DNA from: Chloroflexota bacterium
GTDB taxonomy: Bacteria > Chloroflexota > Anaerolineae > Anaerolineales > Villigracilaceae
Reading direction: 5' to 3'
NCBI GenBank assembly: GCA_021787595.1
Contig: JAJYLQ010000018.1
Coordinates: forward strand, 40,380-104,379
Length of the DNA stretch: 64,000 nucleotides
Shown here: positions 40,436-48,754 of the stretch, in pieces
How positions within the stretch are numbered: position 1 is the stretch's first letter
Layout: every line of letters starts with the position of its first letter
Notes under the pieces: model-generated
Seen by the model: only the letters and a program-made list of their open reading frames with translations
Told to the model about the DNA's origin: nothing
Database searches by the model: none
Made by a program: the position numbers and the translations under genes

Positions 40436-41900
40436 GTTTACGTTATTTTCGATTCTCCTCCTGGCGGCGATGGTTGCCACAGCGTGCGGCCAGGCAGCCC
40501 GCGCAAGCCAGCAGGATCAAATCAGTTATTCTTTGAAAACCGATTTGCAAAACGGCCAGATGGTCTTTGTCGGAGTCGGCGGCCCGATTGATGGCGTGGT
40601 CAACCCAACGCTGGTCGCGGCGGCCGGTGACACCGTCACAATCATGCTGAGCAGCGGCGATGGCACGGAACACAACCTCACCCTCCCCGATTTCAATGTC
40701 ACATCGCCGGACGTTTCAGGCAAGGGCAACAGCGTCACAATCAGCTTTCGTGCGGATAAAACCGGCACATTCCCGTACTTCTGCAACATGCCCGGACATC
40801 GCGAAGCCGGCATGGAAGGCAAGCTCGAAGTGGACGGCAGCGCTGCGAGTTCTTCTTCAAATTCAGCTTCGCCTGCTTCCGCCAGCACGGCCAGTAACAG
40901 TTCCACCTCGATGGCGGGAATGGCAATGACCAACACCCAGGCGGGTTCGACAACTGCCGTTGCTGCAGCCGGCGCGGACATTGTCCGCGACCCAACCGAT
41001 TTGCCGGGCCCCATCGGCGACCGCGCCCCGGCCACCGTCCGCGTCGATCTTCTTGCGAAGGAAGTCGTCGGTCAGCTCGCCGACGGCACGACTTATCCGT
41101 ATTGGACCTTCAACGGCAAAGTCCCCGGCCCGTTCTTCCGCGTGCGCGTCGGCGATACGGTCGAAGTCCATTTGAAGAACGATCCGTCGAGCATGATGCC
41201 GCATTCGGTTGACTTCCATGCAGTGACCGGTCCCGGCGGCGGGGCCGTCTTCACAACCACCCAGCCCGGACAGGAAACAGTCTTCAGTTTCAAAGCGCTC
41301 GTTCCCGGTCTCTATGTTTATCACTGTGCGACGCCCATGGTGGCGGAACACATCGCCAACGGCATGTACGGAATGATCCTGGTCGAACCTGAGGGCGGGC
41401 TGCCAAAAGTGGATCACGAGTTTTATGTGATGCAGGGCGAAATTTATACGACCGGGGCTTTCGGCGACAAGGGCGCGCAAGGCGTTGACGTAACCAAGCT
41501 GCTCAACGAGACTCCCGAATATTACGTGTTCAACGGCGCGGTCAACGGATTGACGACGGAGCACCCCCTCAAGGCCAGCGTCGGCCAGACCGTTCGCATC
41601 TTCTTTGGCAACGCAGGACCGAACAAAATTTCATCCTTCCACATTATCGGCGAGATCATGGATCAGGTGTATAACTTTGGCTCACTCGACACACCGCCCA
41701 TGAGCGGCGTTCAGACGACTCTTGTCCCGGCCGGCGGCGCAGCCATCGTCGAATTGAAGTTGCAGGTGCCGGGCAAATATATTTTCCTCGATCACGCCAT
41801 CGCTCGAATGCAGCGCGGACTCGCGGGCTGGCTCGTCGTGGACGGTCCCAACGCGCCCGATATTTTCAACGGCACGCCCATGCCCGGCAGCGGACACTAA
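40425..41900 (+). CDS. nirK: Copper nitrite reductase with N-terminal cupredoxin domain, lipoprotein
   Basis: This enzyme reduces nitrite to nitric oxide outside the cytoplasmic membrane. A lipoprotein signal (VATAC, Cys21) is followed by a cupredoxin (about 35-130) with Cu ligands in EHNLTL and YFCNMPGHREAGM, a Ser/Ala-rich linker, then the two-domain NirK core: HSVDFHA with catalytic Asp and type 2 His, YHCATPMVAEHIANGM with type 1 ligands, SSFHIIGE and LDHA. AGGAG precedes the ATG. The 491-residue length reflects the extra cupredoxin, which may supply electrons directly. The small gene overlapping its start and the Crp-type site suggest regulation by nitrogen oxides or oxygen. Confidence 0.94.
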   Translation: MKNKFTLFSILLLAAMVATACGQAARASQQDQISYSLKTDLQNGQMVFVGVGGPIDGVVNPTLVAAAGDTVTIMLSSGDGTEHNLTLPDFNVTSPDVSGKGNSVTISFRADKTGTFPYFCNMPGHREAGMEGKLEVDGSAASSSSNSASPASASTASNSSTSMAGMAMTNTQAGSTTAVAAAGADIVRDPTDLPGPIGDRAPATVRVDLLAKEVVGQLADGTTYPYWTFNGKVPGPFFRVRVGDTVEVHLKNDPSSMMPHSVDFHAVTGPGGGAVFTTTQPGQETVFSFKALVPGLYVYHCATPMVAEHIANGMYGMILVEPEGGLPKVDHEFYVMQGEIYTTGAFGDKGAQGVDVTKLLNETPEYYVFNGAVNGLTTEHPLKASVGQTVRIFFGNAGPNKISSFHIIGEIMDQVYNFGSLDTPPMSGVQTTLVPAGGAAIVELKLQVPGKYIFLDHAIARMQRGLAGWLVVDGPNAPDIFNGTPMPGSGH

Positions 41901-41921
41901 ACATCAAAGCACTCACAAAAC

Positions 41922-41956
41922 AACAAAGAGACTCGATTTGATCGAGTCTCTTTGTT
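41922..41956. terminator. Two-way terminator after nirK
   Basis: A perfect 16-bp stem (AACAAAGAGACTCGAT and its complement) with a 3-base loop has A-rich and T-rich flanks (the arm ends in TCTCTTTGTTT), so it works as an intrinsic terminator for nirK and, in reverse, for the convergent lipoprotein gene. Confidence 0.85.
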
Positions 41957-41971
41957 TGAATCCAGCCGTGT

Positions 41972-43003
41972 TTAGCTGCCTATTTGGAGTTTTTGAAAAA
42001 TCATCTGCGCCCAATTGTAAAACATTTGTTGGTCGGCCTGCGACGGCTGTCCAATTCCGTTGCCGTTAAATATCATTGTGCGCGTCATGGCATCCGCGGC
42101 CCCTTTTGGATCAGATAGATCAATCAGCACATTCCCAAACTTTGCAGACCAGTTATCAAGCTGCGATTGATCATCCACTGTAAACAAATCTTTCATGCTC
42201 GTGTCTTTTGTTTGCGTGCAAGAACTGGCGTGGATTTCGCCCGAAAGATAAACGGTCATTTCATCGCAACGGCCCGCGATGCCGCCGGATTGTTTCCAAG
42301 TAAGAAGGATCGTAGCCGGCTGGATTTCACTGCCATCATCATTGGTATGGTATTCGTATTGAACATGATTGGCTTCCAGAACAATCAAATGTCCGGGCGT
42401 GACAATTTGCGCGCAGAGCATTCCGCTTGGCTGCGCGCCGAGACACGAGTCGGGCCATTCGACTTCCGCGTCGCTGACAACCGAAATCTGGCCCGCGTCG
42501 ATTCCCAGCATGGACGCCAGATATTTGCGAACCGCGTCCTGCGCGGGACCCGAGGCTTGTATTCCCCCACCAGGGACGATCATGCTGCCATCCTGGTTGG
42601 TGTGAAATTCATATTGCGTGCCATTCGCTTCCAAAATGATTCTAAAGCCTGGTATCTGGTCCCGCGTGCACATCACACCGATGCGCTGGACGCCCATGCA
42701 GCCATTGGGCCAGGTCACCGCGTCCGTGGAGACAATCCTGATTTGATTGGCAGGCACGTTCAAAGTCCCGGAAAGAGACGAGATCGCTGACTGTTGTGCG
42801 GGAGTCAAATCACCTGATCCGCTGTTCGACGGCGGCTGGACCGGCGGGGTGTCCACGGGGATATGAGTCGGCGCGGCAGGAACGGAAGGAGTATCCAGCG
42901 GGGCGCTTGTCGGCGTCGCGGCCTGCGGAAGATTCGCTGCGCTTTGCGGCACACAGGCAGATAAGACCAAAAGGTATAACGCGGTCGCTAAAATTTTTCT
43001 CAT
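41972..43003 (-). CDS. Uncharacterised lipoprotein with two internal repeats
   Basis: The 343-residue protein has a lipoprotein signal (LVLSAC, Cys17), a Pro/Thr-rich linker, and two homologous units of about 75 residues: one with VTWPNGCMG, VMCTRDQIPGF, ANGTQYEFHTNQDGS, the other with VEWPDSCLG, MLCAQIVTPGH, ANHVQYEYHTNDDGS. Each has a Cys pair that may form a disulfide outside the cell. A third domain follows. The start at 43003 has AAGGAG upstream. The repeated unit recalls small proteins of unknown function in Anaerolineae-like genomes; I do not recognise a named family. Confidence 0.85.
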   Translation of the reverse strand: MRKILATALYLLVLSACVPQSAANLPQAATPTSAPLDTPSVPAAPTHIPVDTPPVQPPSNSGSGDLTPAQQSAISSLSGTLNVPANQIRIVSTDAVTWPNGCMGVQRIGVMCTRDQIPGFRIILEANGTQYEFHTNQDGSMIVPGGGIQASGPAQDAVRKYLASMLGIDAGQISVVSDAEVEWPDSCLGAQPSGMLCAQIVTPGHLIVLEANHVQYEYHTNDDGSEIQPATILLTWKQSGGIAGRCDEMTVYLSGEIHASSCTQTKDTSMKDLFTVDDQSQLDNWSAKFGNVLIDLSDPKGAADAMTRTMIFNGNGIGQPSQADQQMFYNWAQMIFQKLQIGS

Positions 43004-43054
43004 GCGATCTCCTTGTTTTTGGAGAGACGAAAGAAACAACAAAATTGTTCCGTG

Positions 43055-43060
43055 TATAAT
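43055..43060 (+). promoter_or_regulatory. -10 element for a leaderless gene
   Basis: TGTATAAT places the start near 43067, at the ATG 43068. No ribosome-binding site exists there. An earlier ATG at 43059 lies inside the TATAAT and therefore cannot be used by this transcript. On the minus strand the same sequence gives TATACA for the divergent lipoprotein gene. Confidence 0.5.
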
Positions 43061-43067
43061 GAAGCGC

Positions 43068-44156
43068 ATGTCCAGCGGCATCAATCTCTTGCGCGCCCTG
43101 CTCAAAGGGCTGGCTTTATTCGTGGTGTTCGAGTTCGCGTTCGTTTCATCGAACATCAACTTCGGCGCGATCAACATTTATGGGGGACTTGGTCTGCTGC
43201 GCGAGCGTTTTCCCATCAGCACCCACGCACCGGAAGACGCGGCTTTGGATGTTGGAAATCTGGAGGCGATGTTCGCTTCTCACATTGTATCCCAACCGAA
43301 GGGCGCAAACGAATTCCGCGTGTTTGTGCTCGGCGATTCGGCGGTGTGGGGGATCGGCCTGACGCCCGCGCAGACGCTTCCGGGCCAGATGGAGGCGCTG
43401 GGAATGAAATGCGGAAACAAAAATGTGGACGTCTACAACTTAAGCTTCCCGCGTTCATCGGCCACAAAAGATCTGATGATCCTCGACAAAGCCATGCAAT
43501 ACAAGCCGGATATGATCGTCTGGTTAATTACGTGGTACACATTGATGCCGAAGACGCGCACGGATCACACGATCATTCAACAAAACCCGGAAGAGTTTTA
43601 TAAACTGGGGCGGCAATTTGATTTTCTTCCAAAAGGTTACCAGCCGCCGACATTAACAGATAAGGTTTACGATCAGAACCGCGCGCTGTTCCGCGTGCTG
43701 CGCTACCAGCTTTACAGCGCGATCAATCTTTCGACCGGCCTCGACCAAATCCCCGGTCCGCCCGAAGTCCTGCCAAAAGAATTAAGCAGCGATCCGACTT
43801 TCGAAGGACTGAGGCCGCCGGTATTGAAGCAGTCTCAAGTCTCGCTCGATCAAGTGAAGGATTTTTATACGCTCGCAGGAAACACGCCGGTTCTATGGGT
43901 CAACGAACCGATGCTGGTCCTGAGCGGCGCGAAGAACAGTGACATCCGCTACAATGATTATTATCCGCGCTGGGTATACGACCAATATCGCCAGTATGTG
44001 GCGCAGGATGCCGCGCAAAATAATTGGAACTATCTCGATCTTTGGAATGCGTTCCCGTCCGGCTATTATACGGACACACCGCTGCATTTGGTTCCTGAAG
44101 GCGAGCATCAACTTGCGGAGATGCTTGCGCCGTCCATTCAAAAGGCATGCCCATGA
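43068..44156 (+). CDS. SGNH-hydrolase-like membrane-anchored protein
   Basis: This 362-residue protein has one N-terminal helix (about 5-27) and an extracytoplasmic domain. VFVLGDSAVWGIGL matches block I of SGNH hydrolases (Gly-Asp-Ser), a later VDVYNLSFPRSSA resembles the Gly/Asn block, and LHLVPEGEHQLAEML provides the C-terminal H-x-x-x-x-G-x-x region, as in acyl-carbohydrate esterases or AlgX/DltD-like proteins. It probably modifies a surface glycan or lipid; the substrate is unknown. It seems leaderless. The next gene overlaps its stop by four bases. Confidence 0.8.
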   Translation: MSSGINLLRALLKGLALFVVFEFAFVSSNINFGAINIYGGLGLLRERFPISTHAPEDAALDVGNLEAMFASHIVSQPKGANEFRVFVLGDSAVWGIGLTPAQTLPGQMEALGMKCGNKNVDVYNLSFPRSSATKDLMILDKAMQYKPDMIVWLITWYTLMPKTRTDHTIIQQNPEEFYKLGRQFDFLPKGYQPPTLTDKVYDQNRALFRVLRYQLYSAINLSTGLDQIPGPPEVLPKELSSDPTFEGLRPPVLKQSQVSLDQVKDFYTLAGNTPVLWVNEPMLVLSGAKNSDIRYNDYYPRWVYDQYRQYVAQDAAQNNWNYLDLWNAFPSGYYTDTPLHLVPEGEHQLAEMLAPSIQKACP

Positions 44157-44785
44157 AAAAGTTTATCGCTCTGATGCTTGCTGCGCTTCTTGCTCTAACG
44201 GGGTGCGGCTCTCAAACACCTTCGCTTAGTCCGGATGATCAAATCCGTATCGCAGTTGAGGAGACGGTGGCGGCGATCCCAACTTATACACCGTATCCAA
44301 TCCCAACTTCTGCACCAAAGCCTACGCCAATCAGTCTCGCGGGAGTTTTCTGTGAGTATCAATTCTGCATTGGTCATCCAAACGACATGGCATTCTTCGA
44401 TGTCAGCGCGCAGCACAATCCCGCCGCGCCAAGCACTACATCGCAGGGATTGCTTGCTGCGTTAAACGCGAGTCTTTTCATTCAAGTCATCTGGCAAAAT
44501 GCACCGGGTGCGACTGATCCGCAATTCATGATTGATTTGATCTTGCAAACTAACGGAGACACGCGCAACGGCAGCGTAGAACAAATATCAGTCGGAAACG
44601 TAAAAGCGTTCTACGTCCCGATCACGCCGACGGCCAGCGCGGCTTCGACACTGCCTTATGGCGGCGCGGCAGCCTGGATTTGCGGCGGGCGCGCGTTCGC
44701 CTGGAAAGCCTACGCGACCCAGCCTGATCTCGCCAAGAGCCTGCTCCAGGCAGCGCTGCAAAGATTCAGGTGCGATCAAAGTTAG
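44153..44785 (+). CDS. Uncharacterised lipoprotein
   Basis: This 210-residue protein has a lipoprotein signal (LLALTGC, Cys18), a Pro/Thr-rich spacer (YTPYPIPTSAPKPTP) and a soluble domain with Cys in VFCEYQFCIGHP and WICGGRAFAWK. It starts at the ATGA overlapping the SGNH-like gene, so the two products probably act together at the cell surface. I do not recognise the domain. Confidence 0.8.
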   Translation: MKKFIALMLAALLALTGCGSQTPSLSPDDQIRIAVEETVAAIPTYTPYPIPTSAPKPTPISLAGVFCEYQFCIGHPNDMAFFDVSAQHNPAAPSTTSQGLLAALNASLFIQVIWQNAPGATDPQFMIDLILQTNGDTRNGSVEQISVGNVKAFYVPITPTASAASTLPYGGAAAWICGGRAFAWKAYATQPDLAKSLLQAALQRFRCDQS

Positions 44786-44876
44786 GCAAGCCAGATTGGC
44801 AATCCAACCCAGATCTCCTGCAAAAGTCAATAAGATACCAGGCTCTCGTCGCCGGGAGCATTATGTAAGAGGCCAA

Positions 44877-46322
44877 TTACAATTTCTTCGCTTCATTCCA
44901 TAACGCATCCATCTCTTCCAATTTCATATCGGTGAGATTGCGTCCCTGTTTTTTAGCATTCGACTCAATGTAGCCAAATCGCTTCTTGAATTTCTTATTC
45001 GTCCCGCGCAATGCGGACTCGGCATCCACTTTCTTCCAGCGCGCCAGGTTGACCAGGACAAAGAACAGATCGCCGAGTTCTGCGACAAGCTCTTCCTGAT
45101 TATTCGAATCTTTCACTTCCTGAATTTCTTCTTGAATTTTGTCCAGCACACCTTCGATCTCCGGCCAGTCGAAGCCGACGCGCGCGGCCCGGTCCTGGTA
45201 TTCTTGAGCTTGAGTCAATGCAGGCAAAGCCAGCGGCACGCCGTCCAATATCCCCTTCCCCTCTTTCTTCTTTCCTCTTTCCTTCTCCTTCAATTTCTCC
45301 CAATTTTGTAAAACACCGCTAACGCCATCCACTTTCACATCTCCAAACACATGCGGGTGCCGGCGGATGATCTTGTCGTAAATTCCCTTCACAACATCGT
45401 TGGCAGTAAATTCGCCTTCCTCGCTGGCAATCTGCGAGTTCAACATGATCTGCAGCAGCAAATCGCCGAATTCTTCGCGCATCGCGGCGAAATCACCTGA
45501 ATCCATCGCGGCGATGGCTTCATAGGATTCTTCCAACAAATGCTGGCGAAGCGACTCGTGCGTCTGCTCCTTGTCCCACGGACAACCATCAGGCGCGCGA
45601 AGATGCGCGACGATTTCCTGGAACGACTCGAAAGACATTCCCTCGCCCAAAGGCGGAACGTAAAGCGAGGTCAGCAACCCGATGCGCGGACTGCGATCAA
45701 TCTCATACAAAGCGATCTCTTCCACAATTTGATCTTTTGTCCCCGCCGCGTGGATTAATTTCACAGGATGTTTATCTGGATAAATCGCGGTCAACGTGGA
45801 TTTGACTTCGGATGCGATCAGGCGCGAATAGATTTGTGCGACCAGCACCGGCGCATCCGGCGCAAAAGCCGGGACGTGTGCCGCGCCGAGCGTCATCGCG
45901 TCGAAGAGAGTCAGGCGCGGGTACGGATCAAGGCCGAGGGCGGAAAAAGCCGGCTCGAGGAAGGACAAACCTTCCACGATTCGCAGAGCCAGCCCTTCGT
46001 CCCGCGCGAGGCGGGCGATTTCGGCGCAGGTTGATTCCGCCACGAACGGATGTCCGGGCACAGCGTAGATCACGCCCTGCTCGCCCCGCCCCAATTCCAG
46101 AATTTTTTGTGTGATGGCCGCGTAGACTTCTTCGAATGTGCTTCCGTTTTGATATAAGTCGTCGAACGAATGAATCCTGACCGTGGACGGAAAACCAGGC
46201 ACCGTTGGATGCTGGTGCGTGCGAAGATAAACCTCATCGGCAGACGAAAGCACATCCCACGCCTCACGCGTCAGTTGATTTGGATCACCGGGGCCGAGAC
46301 CGAGCAAGGTAATTCCGGGCAT
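44877..46322 (-). CDS. mazG: Fusion of tetrapyrrole methylase-like domain and MazG (YabN type)
   Basis: This 481-residue protein has an N-terminal SAM-dependent methylase-like fold (LLGLGPGDPNQLT, YAVPGHPFVAE; about 1-215) and a C-terminal double MazG NTP pyrophosphohydrolase (APDGCPWDKEQTHESL, EESYEA, EEFGDLLLQ with the EExxE-12-ExxD metal site; then a second, shorter unit ending ELGDLFFVLVN). MazG removes noncanonical or excess NTPs and lowers ppGpp. The fusion is known from Firmicutes YabN. A Lys/Glu-rich stretch (KEKERGKKKEGK) joins the two halves. It lies just downstream of the ribosomal block but separated by a repeat. Confidence 0.94.
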   Translation of the reverse strand: MPGITLLGLGPGDPNQLTREAWDVLSSADEVYLRTHQHPTVPGFPSTVRIHSFDDLYQNGSTFEEVYAAITQKILELGRGEQGVIYAVPGHPFVAESTCAEIARLARDEGLALRIVEGLSFLEPAFSALGLDPYPRLTLFDAMTLGAAHVPAFAPDAPVLVAQIYSRLIASEVKSTLTAIYPDKHPVKLIHAAGTKDQIVEEIALYEIDRSPRIGLLTSLYVPPLGEGMSFESFQEIVAHLRAPDGCPWDKEQTHESLRQHLLEESYEAIAAMDSGDFAAMREEFGDLLLQIMLNSQIASEEGEFTANDVVKGIYDKIIRRHPHVFGDVKVDGVSGVLQNWEKLKEKERGKKKEGKGILDGVPLALPALTQAQEYQDRAARVGFDWPEIEGVLDKIQEEIQEVKDSNNQEELVAELGDLFFVLVNLARWKKVDAESALRGTNKKFKKRFGYIESNAKKQGRNLTDMKLEEMDALWNEAKKL

Positions 46323-46339
46323 AGATACCTCGTTAAATA

Positions 46340-46427
46340 CAAAACGTAAAACGCACCTGCGCTCGCGCCTTGCATTTTACGTTTTGCTCTTTGCGTTTTA
46401 CGCCTTGCGTTTTACGTTTTGCGCTTT
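46340..46427. repeat. ACGTAAAACGC-type repeat between mazG and rpsI
   Basis: ACGTAAAACGC and its complement GCGTTTTACG recur five times in 90 bp (for example 46344-46353, 46374-46385, 46393-46403), with both orientations giving a palindrome. It may terminate the ribosomal operon. Confidence 0.65.
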
Positions 46428-46433
46428 ATTGAA

Positions 46434-46829
46434 TTAACGCTTCGTGTACGTCGGGGCCTTGCGGGCGCGTTTGAGACCCGGCTTCTTGCGCTCCTTGATG
46501 CGGGCATCGCGGGTCAGCAGGCCGTACTTGCGAAGGGACGAAGTCCAATCGGCGTTGATCTGGACCAACGCCCGCGCCAATCCAAGCTTGACCGCGTCGG
46601 TCTGGCCGGTCACGCCGCCGCCCATCACGGTAACGGTCACATCATAACGAGACGGCTCCTGGCCGCAGGCCTTGAACGCCAGCAGGATGTTTGCCAGATC
46701 ATCCACGCGCGTGAAATACACCGGGGCTTCCTTCTCGTTAACGACAAATTTTCCGTTACCGCTCATCAAGCGGACGCGCGCGGTGCTTTCCTTGCGGCGG
46801 CCAACACCTTCATAATATTGAACAGCCAT
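46434..46829 (-). CDS. rpsI: 30S ribosomal protein S9
   Basis: The 131-residue protein opens YYEGVGRRKESTARVRL and ends KKPGLKRARKAPTYTKR, both S9 signatures; the C-terminal Lys-Arg reaches the P-site tRNA. It is the last gene of the ribosomal block on this strand, following rplM after a 137-bp spacer that carries a palindromic repeat. An internal motif, GGGVTGQTDAVKLGLARAL, is fully typical. Confidence 0.98.
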   Translation of the reverse strand: MAVQYYEGVGRRKESTARVRLMSGNGKFVVNEKEAPVYFTRVDDLANILLAFKACGQEPSRYDVTVTVMGGGVTGQTDAVKLGLARALVQINADWTSSLRKYGLLTRDARIKERKKPGLKRARKAPTYTKR

Positions 46830-46857
46830 GAATGCTTTTTCCTTTCTTTGAAAACCA

Positions 46858-46939
46858 TGTCACTCTGAGGGAGCGTTCTTTACGACCGAAGAGTCTCTTA
46901 TTTGCGAACCTGAGACCCTTCGCTTCGCTCAGGGTGATA
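46858..46939. repeat. TGTCACTCTGAGGG-type repeat between rplM and rpsI
   Basis: TGTCACTCTGAGGGAGCG (46858-46875) is matched by the reversed CGCTTCGCTCAGGGTGATA at the right end (46921-46939), with GAGTCTC...GAGACCC inside. This is a well-known style of dispersed palindrome, here within a ribosomal operon. Confidence 0.65.
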
Positions 46940-46966
46940 ACCTAGGTGTCACTTCAGCGGTTCTGA

Positions 46967-47413
46967 CTACGAAACCACAAGCGGCTCGGGATTTTGCAGC
47001 TTGTGTGGATGATCCGGACCGGCATAGATCTTCAAACGCTTCATCACCGCGCGTCCCATTTTGTTATGAGGCAGCATGCCCCATATCGCCGCGCGCAACA
47101 CGCGATCCGGGTGTTCGCGCAGTTGAGTCCGCATGGTCACGCTCTTGATCCCGCCGGGATAGCCCGACACGTGATGATACATTTTCGTATCCAGCTTTGG
47201 ATGCGTGCGGGTGCCGGTGGCGGTCACGCGCTCGGCATTCACAACCACAACATAGTCCCCCATTTCCACGCCAGGTGTAAATGTCGGCTTGTGTTTGCCC
47301 AGCAAAACGCGGGCCACGTTCGCCGCAAAGCGGCCAAGGTTCTGGCCGCTGGCGTCCGCCACGTACCATTTGCGTTCGATTTCGCTTGCTTTCGGATAGT
47401 ACGACTTGTACAC
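46967..47413 (-). CDS. rplM: 50S ribosomal protein L13
   Basis: The 148-residue protein has the L13 start YYPKASEIERKWYVADA and the conserved GRFAANVARVLLGKHKPTFTP and HKMGR-like PHNKMGRAVMKRL blocks. I chose the GTG at 47413, which has GGAG seven bases upstream; the in-frame TTG at 47419 overlaps that spacing. It is followed by rpsI as in most bacteria. Its upstream spacer carries a palindromic repeat. Confidence 0.98.
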   Translation of the reverse strand: MYKSYYPKASEIERKWYVADASGQNLGRFAANVARVLLGKHKPTFTPGVEMGDYVVVVNAERVTATGTRTHPKLDTKMYHHVSGYPGGIKSVTMRTQLREHPDRVLRAAIWGMLPHNKMGRAVMKRLKIYAGPDHPHKLQNPEPLVVS

Positions 47414-47430
47414 TTTCAATCTCCGTTTTA

Positions 47431-47529
47431 TGTCATTGCGAGTGACGCCTTGGCGTCACGTGGCAATCTTGGATTTTGCGAGGGGATTGCTTCGTCGTGG
47501 CGTCTTTGGCGCCACTCTTCGCAATGACA
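47431..47529. repeat. TGTCATTGCGAGTGACGC-type repeat between truA and rplM
   Basis: A roughly 100-bp element runs from TGTCATTGCGAGTGACGC to GCCACTCTTCGCAATGACA, its ends being imperfect inverted copies, with the internal GGCAATCTT / GGGGATTGCTTCGTCG core. A shorter relative is nested in the spacer repeat at 33214-33359. Confidence 0.7.
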
Positions 47530-47532
47530 ACC

Positions 47533-48309
47533 TCAATAAGTCACTTCAACAAGAGTCAATCCATGTGCGGGCGCCAATCCCGCGGGGATTCGATTTTTGA
47601 ATTGCGGCTTCTCCAATGCTTGGGCCACAATCTCTATTGAATATCTTCCTTGCGCGACAGCGACTTGAACGTAGACCAATCGTCGCACCATGCGATATAG
47701 AAACGCATCGGCTTGGACTTCATACTGCCACCCGCCATCAGCCTTCTTCCACTCTGACAGTTTAACCGTCCGCGTCGTTGAACTTCCTTTACGCGGTGCC
47801 GAACCGAAAGCGGCAAAATCATGTTGACCTAAAAAAACTTGAGCCGCTTCGATCAGCCAGCTTTCGTCAACTTCGGGCCACACACGCCATGCCAGTTTCC
47901 CGCGTAACGGGTCGCGGACGTTCTGGCAGAACAGGCGATACCGATAACGCCGCGAGGTCGCATCAAATCGCGGATTGAAATCAGCATCCGCGATCTCGAC
48001 GCTTTGAACCGCCACATCAACGGGGAGATTGGCGTTCAAAGCATCGCGTAATTTCTCGATGCTGTGCGCCCATTCGAAATCGAACGCGGCCACCTGTCCC
48101 GATGCGTGAACGCCGGTGTCGGTGCGCCCGGCCAACGTCACAGAGCGACCGGGCCAGCCCAATTTCCGCAGCGCAGATTCGAGTTCGCCCTGTACGGTGC
48201 GTGGTCTCGATGTGGAGTGCGAGGCGCCACTGCTCGACCATCGCGTTTGCCGCTGGCTTCCTTCAAAGCCAGTGCCGTCGTAAGCAAGGATGAGTTTGTA
48301 ACGTGCCAT
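47533..48309 (-). CDS. truA: tRNA pseudouridine synthase A
   Basis: TruA converts uridines 38-40 of the tRNA anticodon arm to pseudouridine. The 258-residue protein has YDGTGFEGSQRQ, the catalytic Asp in GRTDTGVHA, and the C-terminal FLYRMVRRLVYVQVAVAQG block. Residues about 22-37 (RWSSSGASHS...) are an extra segment between QRQ and TVQGELE, where family members have only a few residues. Its DNA is a TGGTCTCGA...TCGACCA repeat (48202-48240). It is between rplQ and rplM, a common order. Confidence 0.96.
   Translation of the reverse strand: MARYKLILAYDGTGFEGSQRQTRWSSSGASHSTSRPRTVQGELESALRKLGWPGRSVTLAGRTDTGVHASGQVAAFDFEWAHSIEKLRDALNANLPVDVAVQSVEIADADFNPRFDATSRRYRYRLFCQNVRDPLRGKLAWRVWPEVDESWLIEAAQVFLGQHDFAAFGSAPRKGSSTTRTVKLSEWKKADGGWQYEVQADAFLYRMVRRLVYVQVAVAQGRYSIEIVAQALEKPQFKNRIPAGLAPAHGLTLVEVTY
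48202..48240. repeat. TGGTCTCGA...CTCGACCA repeat inside truA
   Basis: Arms TGGTC(TC)GA and TCGACCA (48234-48240) enclose a GC-rich centre GGAGTGCGAGGCGCCAC. This wording is typical of dispersed TGGTCGAG/CTCGACCA palindromes. Here it adds about 15 residues to TruA in frame. Confidence 0.6.
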
Positions 48310-48316
48310 TTCCAGT

Positions 48317-48372
48317 CGTCAGTGAACAGTTATCAGTTTTCAGTCTGGTCACTGATTACTGAACACTGATTA
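48317..48372. repeat. Spacer repeat between rplQ and truA (CAGTGA/TCACTG type)
   Basis: CAGTGAACAGTTATCAGTTTTCAGT followed by TCACTGATTACTGAACACTGATTA fills the 60-bp spacer and can fold on itself. It resembles the sequence at 3953-3986. Confidence 0.55.
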
Positions 48373-48747
48373 TTCTTCGACCAGCTCCAGGATCACCATC
48401 TCAGCCGAATCGCCGAGGCGCGGGCCGAGTTTCATCACGCGTGTATAGCCTCCGTTGCGATCGGCAAAGCGCGGTGCGATCTCATCGAACACGCGCTTGA
48501 TGACTCTGTTGTCGCCCAGCTTGGATGCCACCAGGCGGCGCGCCGCCACTTTCTCGGCGTCGCTTCCATTGGCACTGTTGCGCGCAATCGTGATGATGCG
48601 TTCCGCTTCGCCGCGAATCGCCGCGGCTTTGGCTCTGGTGGTGTGTATGCGTTCGTGCTCGAAGAATTGCTTCATCAAATTCCGGCGCAGGGCAATCCGC
48701 GCGCCGCTGGTTCGATCCAGTTTATAACCTGCTACACTGTGTCGCAT
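48370..48747 (-). CDS. rplQ: 50S ribosomal protein L17
   Basis: The 125-residue protein begins MRHSVAGYKLDRTSGARIALRRNL (L17 family start MRHxxxGxKLxRxxxHR-like) and contains ITTARAKAA-type ERIHTTRAKAAAIR and a GGYTRVMKLGPRLGDSAEM C-terminal motif. It follows rpoA after seven bases, as usual in the alpha operon. Confidence 0.97.
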   Translation of the reverse strand: MRHSVAGYKLDRTSGARIALRRNLMKQFFEHERIHTTRAKAAAIRGEAERIITIARNSANGSDAEKVAARRLVASKLGDNRVIKRVFDEIAPRFADRNGGYTRVMKLGPRLGDSAEMVILELVEE

Positions 48748-48754
48748 CTCTTAA

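Noticed and set aside
43059..43067. ATG at 43059 as start of the SGNH-like gene.
   Set aside because: It overlaps the TATAAT box at 43055-43060, so it would not be in the transcript.
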